The notes: generated by a model not told the origin, from the letters alone. 64,000 nt of DNA from Marinobacter vinifirmus (GCF_002258215.1 NZ_NEFY01000001.1:310001-374000), one strand, 5' to 3'; counted from the first letter of the stretch, positions 34,994 to 44,127 are shown. Made by a program: numbers and translations.

Positions 34994-36088
34994 TCAGACC
35001 AGGTGGTGGTCCCACTGTACCGGTAGCCGCGCGATGTCTTTCGCAGGTTGTCCGGCGCTCAGTTGCACCAGTCGGCCCTGTCCCGAGGACACCAGGAAAT
35101 CGCCTCCTGCCAGAGTCTGAATGCCGGCGCAGTCAGTGATGCGGGCTTTGGCAACCAGCTCCCCGGTCTTGCCGCGGAAGACAATAGCGGTGCCGCCCAC
35201 GGGGGAAGCGGCGGCGATCAGGTCGTTTTCAGGATGGGCCACCACGCTGGCGATGTAGTTGCCGAGAGCGGCCTGGGTTTCCGGGTCAAAGCGATATTCC
35301 CGGAGTTGCCCATCTTCTATGCGCGCCAACAGCGGAGGTCGCTTGTAGAGCGGTCCCTGGTACTGGTAGGCAACATAGACTTTGCCTTCGGTACTGACGC
35401 TGACGTGGCGGGAGCTCTGCTGGTGGTGGGCAGGGGCAAAGCGGCCAACGATCTGGCCGGACCGGCGGTCCATCAGAATCAGGGCCGGTTGCATGGTATC
35501 CAGATTGAGTTTGATGCGGTCGTAATCAGGGTGAGTCAGAATGCCGCCCAGGCCGATGACCAGAGTGTTGCCGTCCGGATGCAGGGTAAGCTCATGGGGC
35601 CCGATGCCGGCCAGTTCAAAGGTGTCCACCCGTTTATAGTCCTGCTCGGCATCGTAGACGGCGACAATGCCTTCGCCGGGCTGGTAGCGGCTGGCCGTGG
35701 CGTAAAGCCACCGGCCATCAGGTGAGAACACGCCGTGGCCGACAAAGTGTTCGCCTTCGGGGGCCATGATGCGGTGTCTGCGTTGGCCGGTTTCTGCATC
35801 AAACACATAGAACGACCAGCCCGGTCGGCGCTCAAAAAACAGAGTATCTTTTCGGCCGGGCCGGTTACAGCCGCTGTGGCATCGGGTGTCTACCGGCGCC
35901 TGCCACTGAACGTTGCCGGATCGATCAAAGGCACTCACGCCAAAGCGTCCATCCGGCAGGCCAACCGCGCCGGCATAGCGTTCGGGCTGTGGGCCGGTTT
36001 TGCCGGGGAGCAACGAGCAGCCGGTGAGGGTGGCGGCCATGCCTCCGGCGACGGTGGCTTTGATCAGGGTTCTGCGATGGATGAGCAT
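34994..36088 (-). CDS. DUF1513 beta-propeller-like Tat lipoprotein
   Basis: The 364-residue protein has a twin-arginine start (HRRTLIKATVAGG) and a lipobox (LTGC), then repeating propeller-like blades (GVFSPDGRWLYATAS; LTLHPDGNTLVIGLGG; VVAHPENDLIAAASPVGG). DUF1513 proteins commonly accompany imelysins in iron-uptake operons. It is the last of four minus-strand genes, 12 bp after the second imelysin. A sensing or carrier role in the periplasm is inferred only from this company. Confidence 0.88.
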   Translation of the reverse strand: MLIHRRTLIKATVAGGMAATLTGCSLLPGKTGPQPERYAGAVGLPDGRFGVSAFDRSGNVQWQAPVDTRCHSGCNRPGRKDTLFFERRPGWSFYVFDAETGQRRHRIMAPEGEHFVGHGVFSPDGRWLYATASRYQPGEGIVAVYDAEQDYKRVDTFELAGIGPHELTLHPDGNTLVIGLGGILTHPDYDRIKLNLDTMQPALILMDRRSGQIVGRFAPAHHQQSSRHVSVSTEGKVYVAYQYQGPLYKRPPLLARIEDGQLREYRFDPETQAALGNYIASVVAHPENDLIAAASPVGGTAIVFRGKTGELVAKARITDCAGIQTLAGGDFLVSSGQGRLVQLSAGQPAKDIARLPVQWDHHLV

Positions 36089-36100
36089 GGGTATACCTGT

Positions 36101-37135
36101 TCAGTCGCCGTCACTTGAGTTGAAGCCACGCACTACGCCAAGCGCCACGGCGGCTTCGTCATTGATCAGCGTTGAAAGCTGGGAAACATCCACAAAGAGC
36201 CCTTGCAGAATGCGGAACCGCTCATCACTCTCCATGAGCGTTGCCATGGCAGCATGGGCTTCCGGAAAGTTGTCAGCCACTTTCTCAAACTGCCTCTGAA
36301 TGCGCTCTGCCAGTTCGGTCTCGCCGTCGGTTTTCAGTGAGGTGATCAGTCCGGGAAGGTAGAATTTCTCGAGCCCTGCCACTGTTGCTTCCACCGCCAT
36401 CAGACTCTGGCCACTGCGCCAGGCATCGGTGATGTAAGGATTGCGTTTGCCATTGCCCCTTAGCCCCATGGGCTGCGCCAGCCGGCGCTCTTCCAGTATT
36501 TCAAGCGCCGTCATGCCGGCTTTGATGGTGGTGTCGCGGTATGGCCCGGTGTCCAGATAGTGTTGTTTGAAACTCGCCCAGCTGTCTGCGAGCCCCCGGG
36601 CATTACGTGCCATATGCCGGGTGACCGCCGAGAGCACCTCACAGTTTTTGGCTGCGGGCAGGGCGTTCTCTCCACTGTTGAGTTGCTCGTCGAACAGCAG
36701 GTATTCGGCCATGGGAAAGCCCTGAACCGCCACCCCGGATTGGTTGATCACCTCGGCGTTAACGGGGGCTTCGGTGCCAAGCAGATACCGGGCCTTGCGA
36801 GCGACCAGGTTTTTCGGGTCCGGCCAGAACTGGAATTGCCAGGACAGGTTGTTGTTCTCCACCGGGCCGAAGTCAACAAAGCGGACCCGCTGCCAGGCCA
36901 GGAAGGCATCGAGCCAGGCATCGTTCAGGGCCGGTCGGCTGTCGGACGTCGGTGCGTTGCAGTAGCCGACCGCCGCCGATGCGAGTTGTTCGGTTTTGGT
37001 TGCCAGCGATTCGTAGCCGTTTTGAATTGCGCCATGCCACTGTTCGCGGGCCTGGGTATCGGCGTTGGCCCCGAGTGCCGCCGTAGTGCAGACAAGCAGG
37101 GCGGAGGCGAAGAACAGTCTGGTGATCGGTTGCAT
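36101..37135 (-). CDS. Imelysin-family protein lacking the canonical His
   Basis: The 344-residue protein has a signal peptide (to about residue 22, LGA/NAD) and an all-helical imelysin domain. The family GxHxxE motif appears as GFPMAEYLLFDE, with Pro where His is expected, so metal binding may be altered. Blocks AWLDAFLAWQRVRFVDFGPV (key: WLxAxxxWxR) and ALEILEERRLAQPMG are typical. It lies 9 bp after the di-haem gene and is thought to work with it in periplasmic iron handling. Proteolysis is not supported for this variant. Confidence 0.85.
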   Translation of the reverse strand: MQPITRLFFASALLVCTTAALGANADTQAREQWHGAIQNGYESLATKTEQLASAAVGYCNAPTSDSRPALNDAWLDAFLAWQRVRFVDFGPVENNNLSWQFQFWPDPKNLVARKARYLLGTEAPVNAEVINQSGVAVQGFPMAEYLLFDEQLNSGENALPAAKNCEVLSAVTRHMARNARGLADSWASFKQHYLDTGPYRDTTIKAGMTALEILEERRLAQPMGLRGNGKRNPYITDAWRSGQSLMAVEATVAGLEKFYLPGLITSLKTDGETELAERIQRQFEKVADNFPEAHAAMATLMESDERFRILQGLFVDVSQLSTLINDEAAVALGVVRGFNSSDGD

Positions 37136-37144
37136 AGTGGATCC

Positions 37145-38554
37145 TCAGAGTGAATTCAGAAAATCGATCAGGGCGCTGCGCTCCGACTCGGCCATCTGAC
37201 GATAGCGGTCAGCTGCCGGCCGGGCTTCGCCACCGTGCCAGAGAATGGCTTCTTCCAGCGTGCGGGCGCGGCCGTCATGCAGAAAACCGGACTGGGGGTT
37301 AACCACCTGGGCCAGGCCGATGCCCCAAAGCGGTGGCGTGCGCCACTCGTTGCCGTCAGCGAGGAACTCGTCCCGGCCGTCTGCCAGGGCCGGGCCCATG
37401 TCGTGCAGTAACAGGTCGGTGTAGGGCCAGATGGTCTGGTTGCTCAGATCCGGGCGGTCGGCCACTTCTCCGGTCTGGTATTTCGGGGTGTGGCAACCGG
37501 CACAGCCGGTTTCATTGAACAGCCTGGCGCCTTTCTGCACGGATTCAGCGCCCAGATCCCGACGGGCAGGTACCGCCAGACTCTTGGCGTAGAAGGTGAC
37601 AAAGTCGGCGACCTTGTCGCTCACTTCGGGCTCACCACCGTGAGTAAACCGTTCGCACTGTTGTTCCGGGGTGCAGTCGGTGGTGGGTTTGATGGACGAT
37701 GTCAGGCCCATATCGCCGGCGAAGGCGCCCATGCTTTGCTGGTGCACATCCGGTTCCGCGGCTTTCCAGCCAAACCGGCCCGGCAGCGTTTGCTGGCTGG
37801 CGACATCCCACACCTGATTAAGCTTGCCGGAAATCCCGTTGTTGTCGGTATCTTCCGGATCGGCCAATGCCTCAAGATCGGCAATAGGGATGGCTTCCAG
37901 CAGTCCCATGCCGATCATTTGTGGTGCCACCCGGGGAGAGACCAGCAAATTTGCCGGCATAGGACCATAGTTGGGGTTCTCGATGCGATATTCCGGTTTG
38001 CGCAGTTCAACCACCGTTCCATCCCCAAGTATTTCCTGAACTGGCTCCCAGTCAATCACCAGATCCGCTTCCGGTTTTGCGGCCGGCAGGGCCGCAGTCT
38101 GCAATTGACTGCCGTAGACCGGTGCGGGTTTGAAACCGTGCTTGCGCAGGAGTTCTGCATCCTTGACCGAATCGGCGGGTACTGCCAGCCTCAGGAACAG
38201 GGAGACAGGCGGTTCATCAACGCCGGGCGGGTGTCCACGGCCATCCTTGATGTGACAACCCTGGCAGGAGTTGGTATTGAACAGGGGGCCCAGGCCGTCC
38301 CGGGCATCGGTGCTGGCCGGTGCTTCCACCCAGGGATTGCGGAAGAAACTGTTGCCAACGCTGAAATCCAGGCGTTTGGTCATGGACAGGTTGCCCTGGG
38401 GCAGCGAGTAGGCGTTGGTGTCGGCCTGATTGACCGTGCCTTCACCGCCTGTGGCCGGTGTAGTTTGTATCGGGTAACCAGCGTGAGTCTCTGCAATCAG
38501 GGGTTGAGTGCTGAAGGCCAGCGGCAACAGACAGAAGATGAGTGCTCGTTTCAT
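37145..38554 (-). CDS. Di-haem c-type oxidoreductase (DUF1111)
   Basis: The 469-residue secreted protein has a signal peptide (LIA/ET near residue 21) and two c-type haem motifs: CQGCH near residue 98 and CAGCH near 350. Conserved blocks include FNTNSCQGCHIKDGRGHPP and GFLHDGRARTLEEAILWHGGEA (key: HDGRA, HGGEA). DUF1111 proteins resemble di-haem peroxidases and are annotated as thiol oxidoreductases. A periplasmic ferrous/ferric redox role is inferred from the two neighbouring imelysin genes. Confidence 0.9.
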   Translation of the reverse strand: MKRALIFCLLPLAFSTQPLIAETHAGYPIQTTPATGGEGTVNQADTNAYSLPQGNLSMTKRLDFSVGNSFFRNPWVEAPASTDARDGLGPLFNTNSCQGCHIKDGRGHPPGVDEPPVSLFLRLAVPADSVKDAELLRKHGFKPAPVYGSQLQTAALPAAKPEADLVIDWEPVQEILGDGTVVELRKPEYRIENPNYGPMPANLLVSPRVAPQMIGMGLLEAIPIADLEALADPEDTDNNGISGKLNQVWDVASQQTLPGRFGWKAAEPDVHQQSMGAFAGDMGLTSSIKPTTDCTPEQQCERFTHGGEPEVSDKVADFVTFYAKSLAVPARRDLGAESVQKGARLFNETGCAGCHTPKYQTGEVADRPDLSNQTIWPYTDLLLHDMGPALADGRDEFLADGNEWRTPPLWGIGLAQVVNPQSGFLHDGRARTLEEAILWHGGEARPAADRYRQMAESERSALIDFLNSL

Positions 38555-38579
38555 AACTACTCGCGTTTCAGAATGGAAG

Positions 38580-38672
38580 AAGCCATGGAAAATCGACCTT
38601 CGGGCATAAAGGAGGGTTTTCCATGGCTTGTTCTTGTTAGCAGGATACCGGGAGTTTCTATCTCCCGGTATC
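38580..38672 (-). promoter_or_regulatory. Two intercistronic hairpins inside the imelysin operon
   Basis: In the 139-bp gap after the first imelysin, GATACCGGGAG pairs with CTCCCGGTATC (38644-38654, 38662-38672), and AAGCCATGGAAAA pairs with TTTTCCATGGCTT (38580-38592, 38617-38629). Both stems are perfect and neither ends in a T-run. They look like mRNA stabilising or processing elements that would let the first gene be made in excess. Confidence 0.55.
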
Positions 38673-38693
38673 CGTTTACTGCAACCGGATCAA

Positions 38694-39989
38694 TCAGAAT
38701 GAATGGCCGGCGTCGTCCGGGGACAGGGCTTGAATGCCCAGTTGCCGTGCAGCCTGCTCGATAGAGCCGGTCTGCTCAACCAGCGCCATGATAGCACCGT
38801 TGACAATGCGGGTGCCTTCCGCGTTGCCCGGGGCGATCATGGTGTCAAAGGCCATCGGGTTCTGGCTGCTCTCGGCGCGGGCTTTCATGAGCGCCAAGGC
38901 TTCCATTGACGCGTCCAACTGACGGTTCAGGCGAGCATCCAGCTCCGGGTTGGTCTGCTCAACCAGGTCAGACAGGGACGGGCCTGAAACCATAGACCCA
39001 TCTACGCGACGATAGGTGCCGGTATACACGTTCTGGATGCCCTGGCCGTTGTAGTAGTGCGAGTTGTGGGTGTTATCGCTGAAGCAGTCGTGTTCGTCTT
39101 CATAGGAGTTGGCTTCCAGGGCAACTTTCATGCGCTCACCAGCCAGCTCGCCTAGGGACAGGGAGCCCATACCGAACAGCATTTTCTGGATGCCCTCGTC
39201 GGCGTTTGCGGACGTCAGCTGGGAACGGTAGTTATCTGAGCTACCCGGGGCCCACTGGGCAACCATCCACTCCAGATCATCGACCAGCAGATCAGTCACG
39301 GCATCCAGGTACTGGGCACGGCGCTCACAGTTGCCGTTGGTGCAGTCGTTGCCTTTGGCGTAGTCAGTAACCGGGCGCTCGCCTGCGCCACCTTCAAAAC
39401 CGTGCAGATCCTGGCCCCACAGCAGGAATTCGACCGCATGGTAACCGGTGGCTACGTTGGCTTCGGAACCGCCCACTTCGTTCAGGTCGGCCAGCAGTTC
39501 AGGGGTGAGTGTTGCCACATCCAGAGTTTCCCCGCCGACGTTAATGCTGTTGCTGGCGACGATGTTGGCGGTTGCACCGGCATTACCGAGTTCGTGCTGG
39601 TAGTCATCGGCTTTGACGTAGTCGATCAGGCCCTCGTCCAGTGGCCAGGCGTTCAATTGGCCTTCCCAGTCATCCACGATGGCATTGCCGAAGCGGAAAA
39701 CCTCTGACTGCTGGTAAGGAACCCGTGAGGCCAGCCAGGCTTCTTTTGCCGCTTTGAGGTTGGCTTCGGTGGGGTTGGCAATCAGGCGGTCAGTAGCCTC
39801 GTCCAGCGCACGCGCAGTAATCAGGGCATCCTCGTAGGTGGCATGGGCGAGATCGGCGTAATGGGTTACCACCGATGCTTTGGTGGCCGGCGCACTTTGC
39901 TCGGCGGACCAGGGCGCGTTTGCGCAGCCCGCGGTAAGGGCTGTGGCAATGGTCAGTGCCAATGGGGCTGGGCGAAACAGGTTTTTCAT
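38694..39989 (-). CDS. Imelysin-family (IrpA/IcmP-like) lipoprotein
   Basis: The 431-residue protein has a lipobox TAGC (Cys near 22) and a complete imelysin domain with the canonical GYHAVEFLLWGQDL (GxHxxE) motif. A duplicated half includes HDCFSDNTHNSHYYNGQGI and the ending SIEQAARQLGIQAL. Homologues are iron-regulated outer-membrane proteins implicated in iron acquisition or insulin cleavage. The start at 39989 has GGAG about five bases upstream; an in-frame ATG four codons earlier lacks one. It is the first gene of the operon; a degenerate Fur-like AT-rich site lies about 40 bp upstream. Confidence 0.9.
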   Translation of the reverse strand: MKNLFRPAPLALTIATALTAGCANAPWSAEQSAPATKASVVTHYADLAHATYEDALITARALDEATDRLIANPTEANLKAAKEAWLASRVPYQQSEVFRFGNAIVDDWEGQLNAWPLDEGLIDYVKADDYQHELGNAGATANIVASNSINVGGETLDVATLTPELLADLNEVGGSEANVATGYHAVEFLLWGQDLHGFEGGAGERPVTDYAKGNDCTNGNCERRAQYLDAVTDLLVDDLEWMVAQWAPGSSDNYRSQLTSANADEGIQKMLFGMGSLSLGELAGERMKVALEANSYEDEHDCFSDNTHNSHYYNGQGIQNVYTGTYRRVDGSMVSGPSLSDLVEQTNPELDARLNRQLDASMEALALMKARAESSQNPMAFDTMIAPGNAEGTRIVNGAIMALVEQTGSIEQAARQLGIQALSPDDAGHSF

Positions 39990-40134
39990 TTCAAACTCCA
40001 TGTTGATGAGGTCTTTTTGTAAATAAGAAATATTAGCGTTCAGATTATGGGTTTGGAAACCCTACATAGCAAGGGGTTTTTGATATAGGTGATTGTCGGG
40101 CCGCTTGCGTGGCCAAGGTGACTGCGGCTTAATG

Positions 40135-40158
40135 GGCTCCTGATTCCGGGAGCCTTTT
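40135..40158 (+). promoter_or_regulatory. Hairpin masking the rlmJ ribosome binding site
   Basis: GGCTCC (40135-40140) pairs with GGAGCC (40149-40154), which contains the GGGAG Shine-Dalgarno sequence six bases before the rlmJ ATG at 40159. TTTT follows the stem, so it could act as a translation switch or as a weak terminator. Confidence 0.5.
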
Positions 40159-41001
40159 ATGCTGAGTTATCTTCACGCCTTCCACGCCGGCAACTTTGCC
40201 GATGTTCAGAAGCATGCTGCACTGTCGCTGGTGCTGGCCATGATGCAATCCAAGAAATCTGCCATAGCCTGTTTTGACACCCACGCGGGCAGCGCCCGTT
40301 ACGATTTGGGCAGCGAGCGGGCAAGAAAAACCGGCGAAGCTGATGCTGGTGTTCAGGCCTTGTGGCGGATCCGGGAGCAACTGGCCTCCGGCGACTGGCA
40401 GCCGGTTCTGGAGGTATTGGCGCGGTACAACCCGGGCAATGGGCCGCTACAGACGTATCCGGGCTCACCGGCATGGTTTGCGGAATTTTGCCGACCGGGT
40501 GATTCCGTCACCGCTTTCGAGCTGCACCCTTCGGAAGAGCGTCAGCTGGCGCAGTGGGCTGATGAAGTGGGGGTGAAGGTGCGCCATGAGGATGGCCTGA
40601 AAGGGCTCCTGAAATGCTTGCCGCCGGCACAGCCACGACTGTTGGCGCTGATTGATCCTTCTTACGAAATCAAAACCGATTATGAGGCCGTAGCCCGGAC
40701 ATTGATGGACGCGTGGAAAAAATGCCGCCATGGCGTCTATCTTATCTGGTATCCCCTGTTAACCAGTGGCCTGGAACAAAAGCTGATGGATTCGCTGAGG
40801 GCGTCCGGTTCGGTGCGCAAGATTCTTCAGTGCGAGGTTATGCTGGATCAGCCGCCCGAACGGGGCATGGTGGGTTCCGGCATGCTGATTGTGAACCCGC
40901 CCTGGGGGTTCGATGAACGTTTTGCGGCCATGATGTCGGATCTGACCGGCCCCGATCGGCTCGGTCTGTCGCCTTCCATGGATTGGCTGGTGCCTGAATA
41001 G
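40159..41001 (+). CDS. rlmJ: 23S rRNA (adenine2030-N6)-methyltransferase
   Basis: The 280-residue enzyme has the family start MLSYLHAFHAGNFADVQKH, an SAM-binding region around YLDTHAG-like FDTHAGSARYDL, an RPGDSVTAFELHPSE segment, and the catalytic LIDPSYE motif (DPPY-like) near residue 165. It methylates N6 of A2030 in 23S rRNA. It is followed 16 bp later by the unknown gene at 41018. Confidence 0.95.
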   Translation: MLSYLHAFHAGNFADVQKHAALSLVLAMMQSKKSAIACFDTHAGSARYDLGSERARKTGEADAGVQALWRIREQLASGDWQPVLEVLARYNPGNGPLQTYPGSPAWFAEFCRPGDSVTAFELHPSEERQLAQWADEVGVKVRHEDGLKGLLKCLPPAQPRLLALIDPSYEIKTDYEAVARTLMDAWKKCRHGVYLIWYPLLTSGLEQKLMDSLRASGSVRKILQCEVMLDQPPERGMVGSGMLIVNPPWGFDERFAAMMSDLTGPDRLGLSPSMDWLVPE

Positions 41002-41017
41002 GCCCGGAGTATCGCCG

Positions 41018-42229
41018 TTGACTGACAACAACCAAGCTGATCACCCATGCCTGCCTGGCGGACTGATTCCTCTGGAGCAATGGCGTGTTCCGGAGACCTC
41101 CGTCCGCAGAACCATTCGCAGTGGTCTCCGGGATATTCTGGATCAGTTAAAAGCAGGCATTCATCCCGACGAACAGGCGTTCAGAAGTCTGGATGATCTG
41201 CCTACCCTGTCGGAACGCCAGATTCAGGACTATGCCCCGGTACCGGATCGTGAAGAACTTGCCCGGGCTTTATTGAACGAACTGGAACAGTTGCGCCGGT
41301 CGGGTGGACAGTCACGCAAGACCAGTTTTCTGGTGGCACCACCATTCTCAGGTATTGCCGAAGCGTTGCGGGCCTCGGGTCGGCGGGTGATAGCCCCGCC
41401 GGACAATCTGTTAATGCCTGAAAGAGACATTACCGGCTGGTGGGATCACCAGCTTCAGGACGATGACTGGGTAATACCGGAACTGGCGGATTTCTGGCTG
41501 CGACACCGGTCCGGTCTTGGTTTGTTGCGTGAATTATTCGCGCGCCTTGCGCGGGATAAAGTGGGTGAGGGCATCATTGGCTGTTCCGGCTGGTGTTGGA
41601 AGTTCTGGACTCAGTATCTGCCAGAGCTCCACCTGGCGCCATTGACCCCCAGCCCTTTGTCCGGGGATCGTCTTACCAACTGGCTTGGACATCTGGCGGG
41701 GGAGCGCCCGCAAGGACCACTGACGGCGAGAATGACCCAGGATGGCCTGTATGTACTGCCGGCGCCAACCGGGGACGACGAGCGAAAATACAGCCTGTTT
41801 ACCCGGGATCTGGCCACTTTGGCTCGGGGAAATCCGGGCGTTGCCCTGGCTATCTGGCGCCGAACTCTTCGGGCACGGCCCGAGGACGAGACGCAGCAGC
41901 AAGGGGAAGAGGATGCACATCAAGATGGCCGCCAGTGTTGGGTGGCGCCACTGGATCAGCTGAGTTTGCCTGCCGTGCCCCAGAGTTCAGCCCGGCAGTC
42001 CGGCTACCTGCTGCATGCGTTGTTGATGCATGGCGGCCTGGGCCTGGGGCAGCTGGAGCTGACTTCGGGGTTGCCTGGCGAGGAACTGCGGATAGCGCTG
42101 TCCCGGCTGGAACGAGCCGACGTAGTGACCGGCGATGAGCAGGAAGGCATCTTTCGGGTGCAGGCATTGGCGTATCCGGCCGTCCGGCGGTATCTGCAAT
42201 CCAAAGGGTATCCGGTGGACAGCTTCTAG
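41018..42229 (+). CDS. Unknown protein with a C-terminal winged-helix-like region, MscS partner
   Basis: I do not recognise this 403-residue cytoplasmic protein. The start is TTG 41018 with GGAG eight bases upstream. The middle (SFLVAPPFSGI; IIGCSGWCWKFWTQYLPE; SLFTRDLATLARGNPGVALAIWRR) resembles the helical part of AAA/STAND ATPases, but there is no Walker A motif. The last 80 residues (LLMHGGLGLGQLELTSGLP…LERADVVTGDEQEGIFRVQ) look like a winged helix. It is followed 11 bp later by a MscS-type channel gene, so the two are probably cotranslated and related in function. Confidence 0.65.
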   Translation: MTDNNQADHPCLPGGLIPLEQWRVPETSVRRTIRSGLRDILDQLKAGIHPDEQAFRSLDDLPTLSERQIQDYAPVPDREELARALLNELEQLRRSGGQSRKTSFLVAPPFSGIAEALRASGRRVIAPPDNLLMPERDITGWWDHQLQDDDWVIPELADFWLRHRSGLGLLRELFARLARDKVGEGIIGCSGWCWKFWTQYLPELHLAPLTPSPLSGDRLTNWLGHLAGERPQGPLTARMTQDGLYVLPAPTGDDERKYSLFTRDLATLARGNPGVALAIWRRTLRARPEDETQQQGEEDAHQDGRQCWVAPLDQLSLPAVPQSSARQSGYLLHALLMHGGLGLGQLELTSGLPGEELRIALSRLERADVVTGDEQEGIFRVQALAYPAVRRYLQSKGYPVDSF

Positions 42230-42240
42230 GAGAAACGGTT

Positions 42241-43050
42241 ATGGGCGATTTCGGTATCAAGGACGCGCTGTCTTCAATTACCTCCGAGGCTTTGCTGGAA
42301 GCCCTGGCGGTCATTGTTGCGGCTTCGTTGCTGATTCTGATGGTTCAGAAAGCAGTTCCGGTACTGGCTGCGAAACTATCGGGAAAACCGAGGCTGTACC
42401 TTCTCGCATCCGTTCCTCTTTTCCGGCTTCTGGTCATTGTTCTGACCATCATTGTGGTGGTGCCCATTCTGGTGGAACCCTCATTCGAGAACATGATTGC
42501 TATCTTCGGTGCCCTGGGTCTTGCCTTGGGTTTTGCGTTCAAGGACTACGCCAACAGCCTCATTGCAGGTATCGTTACGCTCTATGAAATGCCTTACCGA
42601 CCGGGTGACTGGATCGAAGTGAACGGTCGCTATGGTGAGGTGCGAAGTATCGGTACCCGGGCCGCAGAAATCGTGACGCTGGATGATACCGTGATTGTGA
42701 TTCCCCACAGCCTGCTGTGGAATACGCTGCTGGCCAATGGCAATGACGGCACCGATAACCTGATGTGCGTGGCCGAGGTTTTTCTGGACCCGAACCACGA
42801 TGTCGGCCGGATGCTGGGCCTGTTCCGGGATGCGATCTTTGCCTGCCCGCTCACCAAAACCTACCAGCCGGTGCTGGTCACGGTTGCCGCACGGGAGACC
42901 GGTATGTGCTATCGGTTGAAAGCCTACCCGCTGGAGCCCAGAGAGCAGGCGCGTTTCATTTCAGACCTGACCGCAAGGGCCGCGGAGATCTGTGGTGACG
43001 AGGGTGTCCCGATGGTCTCCTACCCTTATCTGCAGGCTCAGAAAGCCTGA
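42241..43050 (+). CDS. MscS-family mechanosensitive channel
   Basis: The 269-residue inner-membrane protein has two to three helices. The pore-lining helix (IAIFGALGLALGFAFKDYANSLIAGI) is rich in Gly and Ala, as in MscS. The beta domain (YRPGDWIEVNGRYGEVRSIGTRAAEIVTLDDTVIVIPHS, key RPGDWI, G-V-I-RA-I-T-D, IPHS) follows. The C-terminal domain is of normal length. It gates in response to membrane tension. It lies downstream of the unknown protein at 41018 and converges on the broken dctP. Confidence 0.92.
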   Translation: MGDFGIKDALSSITSEALLEALAVIVAASLLILMVQKAVPVLAAKLSGKPRLYLLASVPLFRLLVIVLTIIVVVPILVEPSFENMIAIFGALGLALGFAFKDYANSLIAGIVTLYEMPYRPGDWIEVNGRYGEVRSIGTRAAEIVTLDDTVIVIPHSLLWNTLLANGNDGTDNLMCVAEVFLDPNHDVGRMLGLFRDAIFACPLTKTYQPVLVTVAARETGMCYRLKAYPLEPREQARFISDLTARAAEICGDEGVPMVSYPYLQAQKA

Positions 43051-43065
43051 TCCGGGCAGGGTTGA

Positions 43066-44127
43066 TCAGTCACCCGCAATCGACGTTGCCCGCTGAATCA
43101 GCGCCTGGCCTTTCTCTCCGGTCAGTTCAATAAAGCGTTGCCGGGCAGGCAGGCTCGCATCCCGGAAGGCCTCCCTTTCAGTTTCCGTCAGCCGTACGAC
43201 CCGGATACCGCCCTGTTCCAGTATGGTCTCCAGCCGCTCCTTGTTCAGGTCCTCCTGGAGAGTCCAGGCTTCCTCGGATAGCTGTGCAATGGTTTCCTCC
43301 AGCCATTTCCGTTCCTGCGAGGGGAGTCCTGCGAACCAGTCCTCATTGGCCACAACAGATGCGATAAACCGTGAGGCCCTGGCCATGGTCATGACGTTCT
43401 GGACTTCATGGAACCCCATTTCCTCAATAGCAAACACCGGGTTGCTCTGGCCGTCGATGTTGCCGAGCTGGAGATCGCTGTATACCTGGGCGAAAGGCGT
43501 CTGTACGGGGTCAGCACCATAGCTTCGGAAAGCCTCTGCTGCGGTTTCCGAGGTCATGGTGCGAAATCTTAACCCCTGGAAATCGGCGGGGGTTCTCAGG
43601 GGGTTGTTGGCCGTCCAGGTCATCCAGCCTTCCGGCACGAACCCCAGCAGTTGCAGGCCAGCGTTGTGGTAGGCCGGTTCAAATGCGGAAATAAACGCGG
43701 GCGCCTCCAGAAGGCGACGGGCCGGTTCCTGTTCTTCCGGAAGCAGGAAGTGAAGATTAAAAAGGCCGGTTTCCGGAACGGTATCGGCCAGGTGGCCGGG
43801 CGAGGCAAAGGCCAGGTTGACTGAGCCGTTGCGAGTCAGTTCTGTCAGTTGGGCCGAGGTGCCCAAAGAGCCATAAGGAAAGACATCGACCTCAATCCTT
43901 CCACCAGACAGCGCTTCGACCTGTTCCCTGAACTGCTATGCGTAAAGATGCTGAACACTGCCTTCAATCTCTTCCAGGGCAAAGCGCCAGGTGACCGGAT
44001 ACTCTGGTTTGCCGTCCGCCGAACTCTGCGCGGCTGACGAGGAGCCATTGTCGGAGCAGCCGGTCAGCAGCATCACTGCCGCAGTGGCAACGAGGCTGAA
44101 GCTGAGAAGCGGGTGGCGTTTGGTCAT
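43066..44127 (-). pseudogene. TRAP transporter substrate-binding protein DctP, interrupted by one amber codon
   Basis: The reading frame encodes a DctP-family periplasmic receptor of about 353 residues. It has a lipoprotein signal (LLTGC), the segment WRFALEEIEGSVQHLYA, and FPYGSLGTSAQLTEL, LRFRTMTSETAAEAFRSYGADP and NIDGQSNPVFAIEEMGF. It is split by a single in-frame TAG at 43938-43936, just after QHLYA; family members usually have Gln or Lys there. The reading frame is otherwise intact on both sides. No DctQ or DctM genes adjoin it. The alternatives are a recent pseudogene, a sequencing error or stop read-through. Confidence 0.85.

Noticed and set aside
37490..38764. A 424-codon plus-strand frame opposite the di-haem gene
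   Set aside because: No family features; it runs across the real gene and the intercistronic hairpins.
40010..40060. A Fur box upstream of the imelysin operon
   Set aside because: The AT-rich site matches only about 9 of 14 positions of the 7-1-7 Fur consensus; too weak to annotate, though iron regulation is likely from family knowledge.
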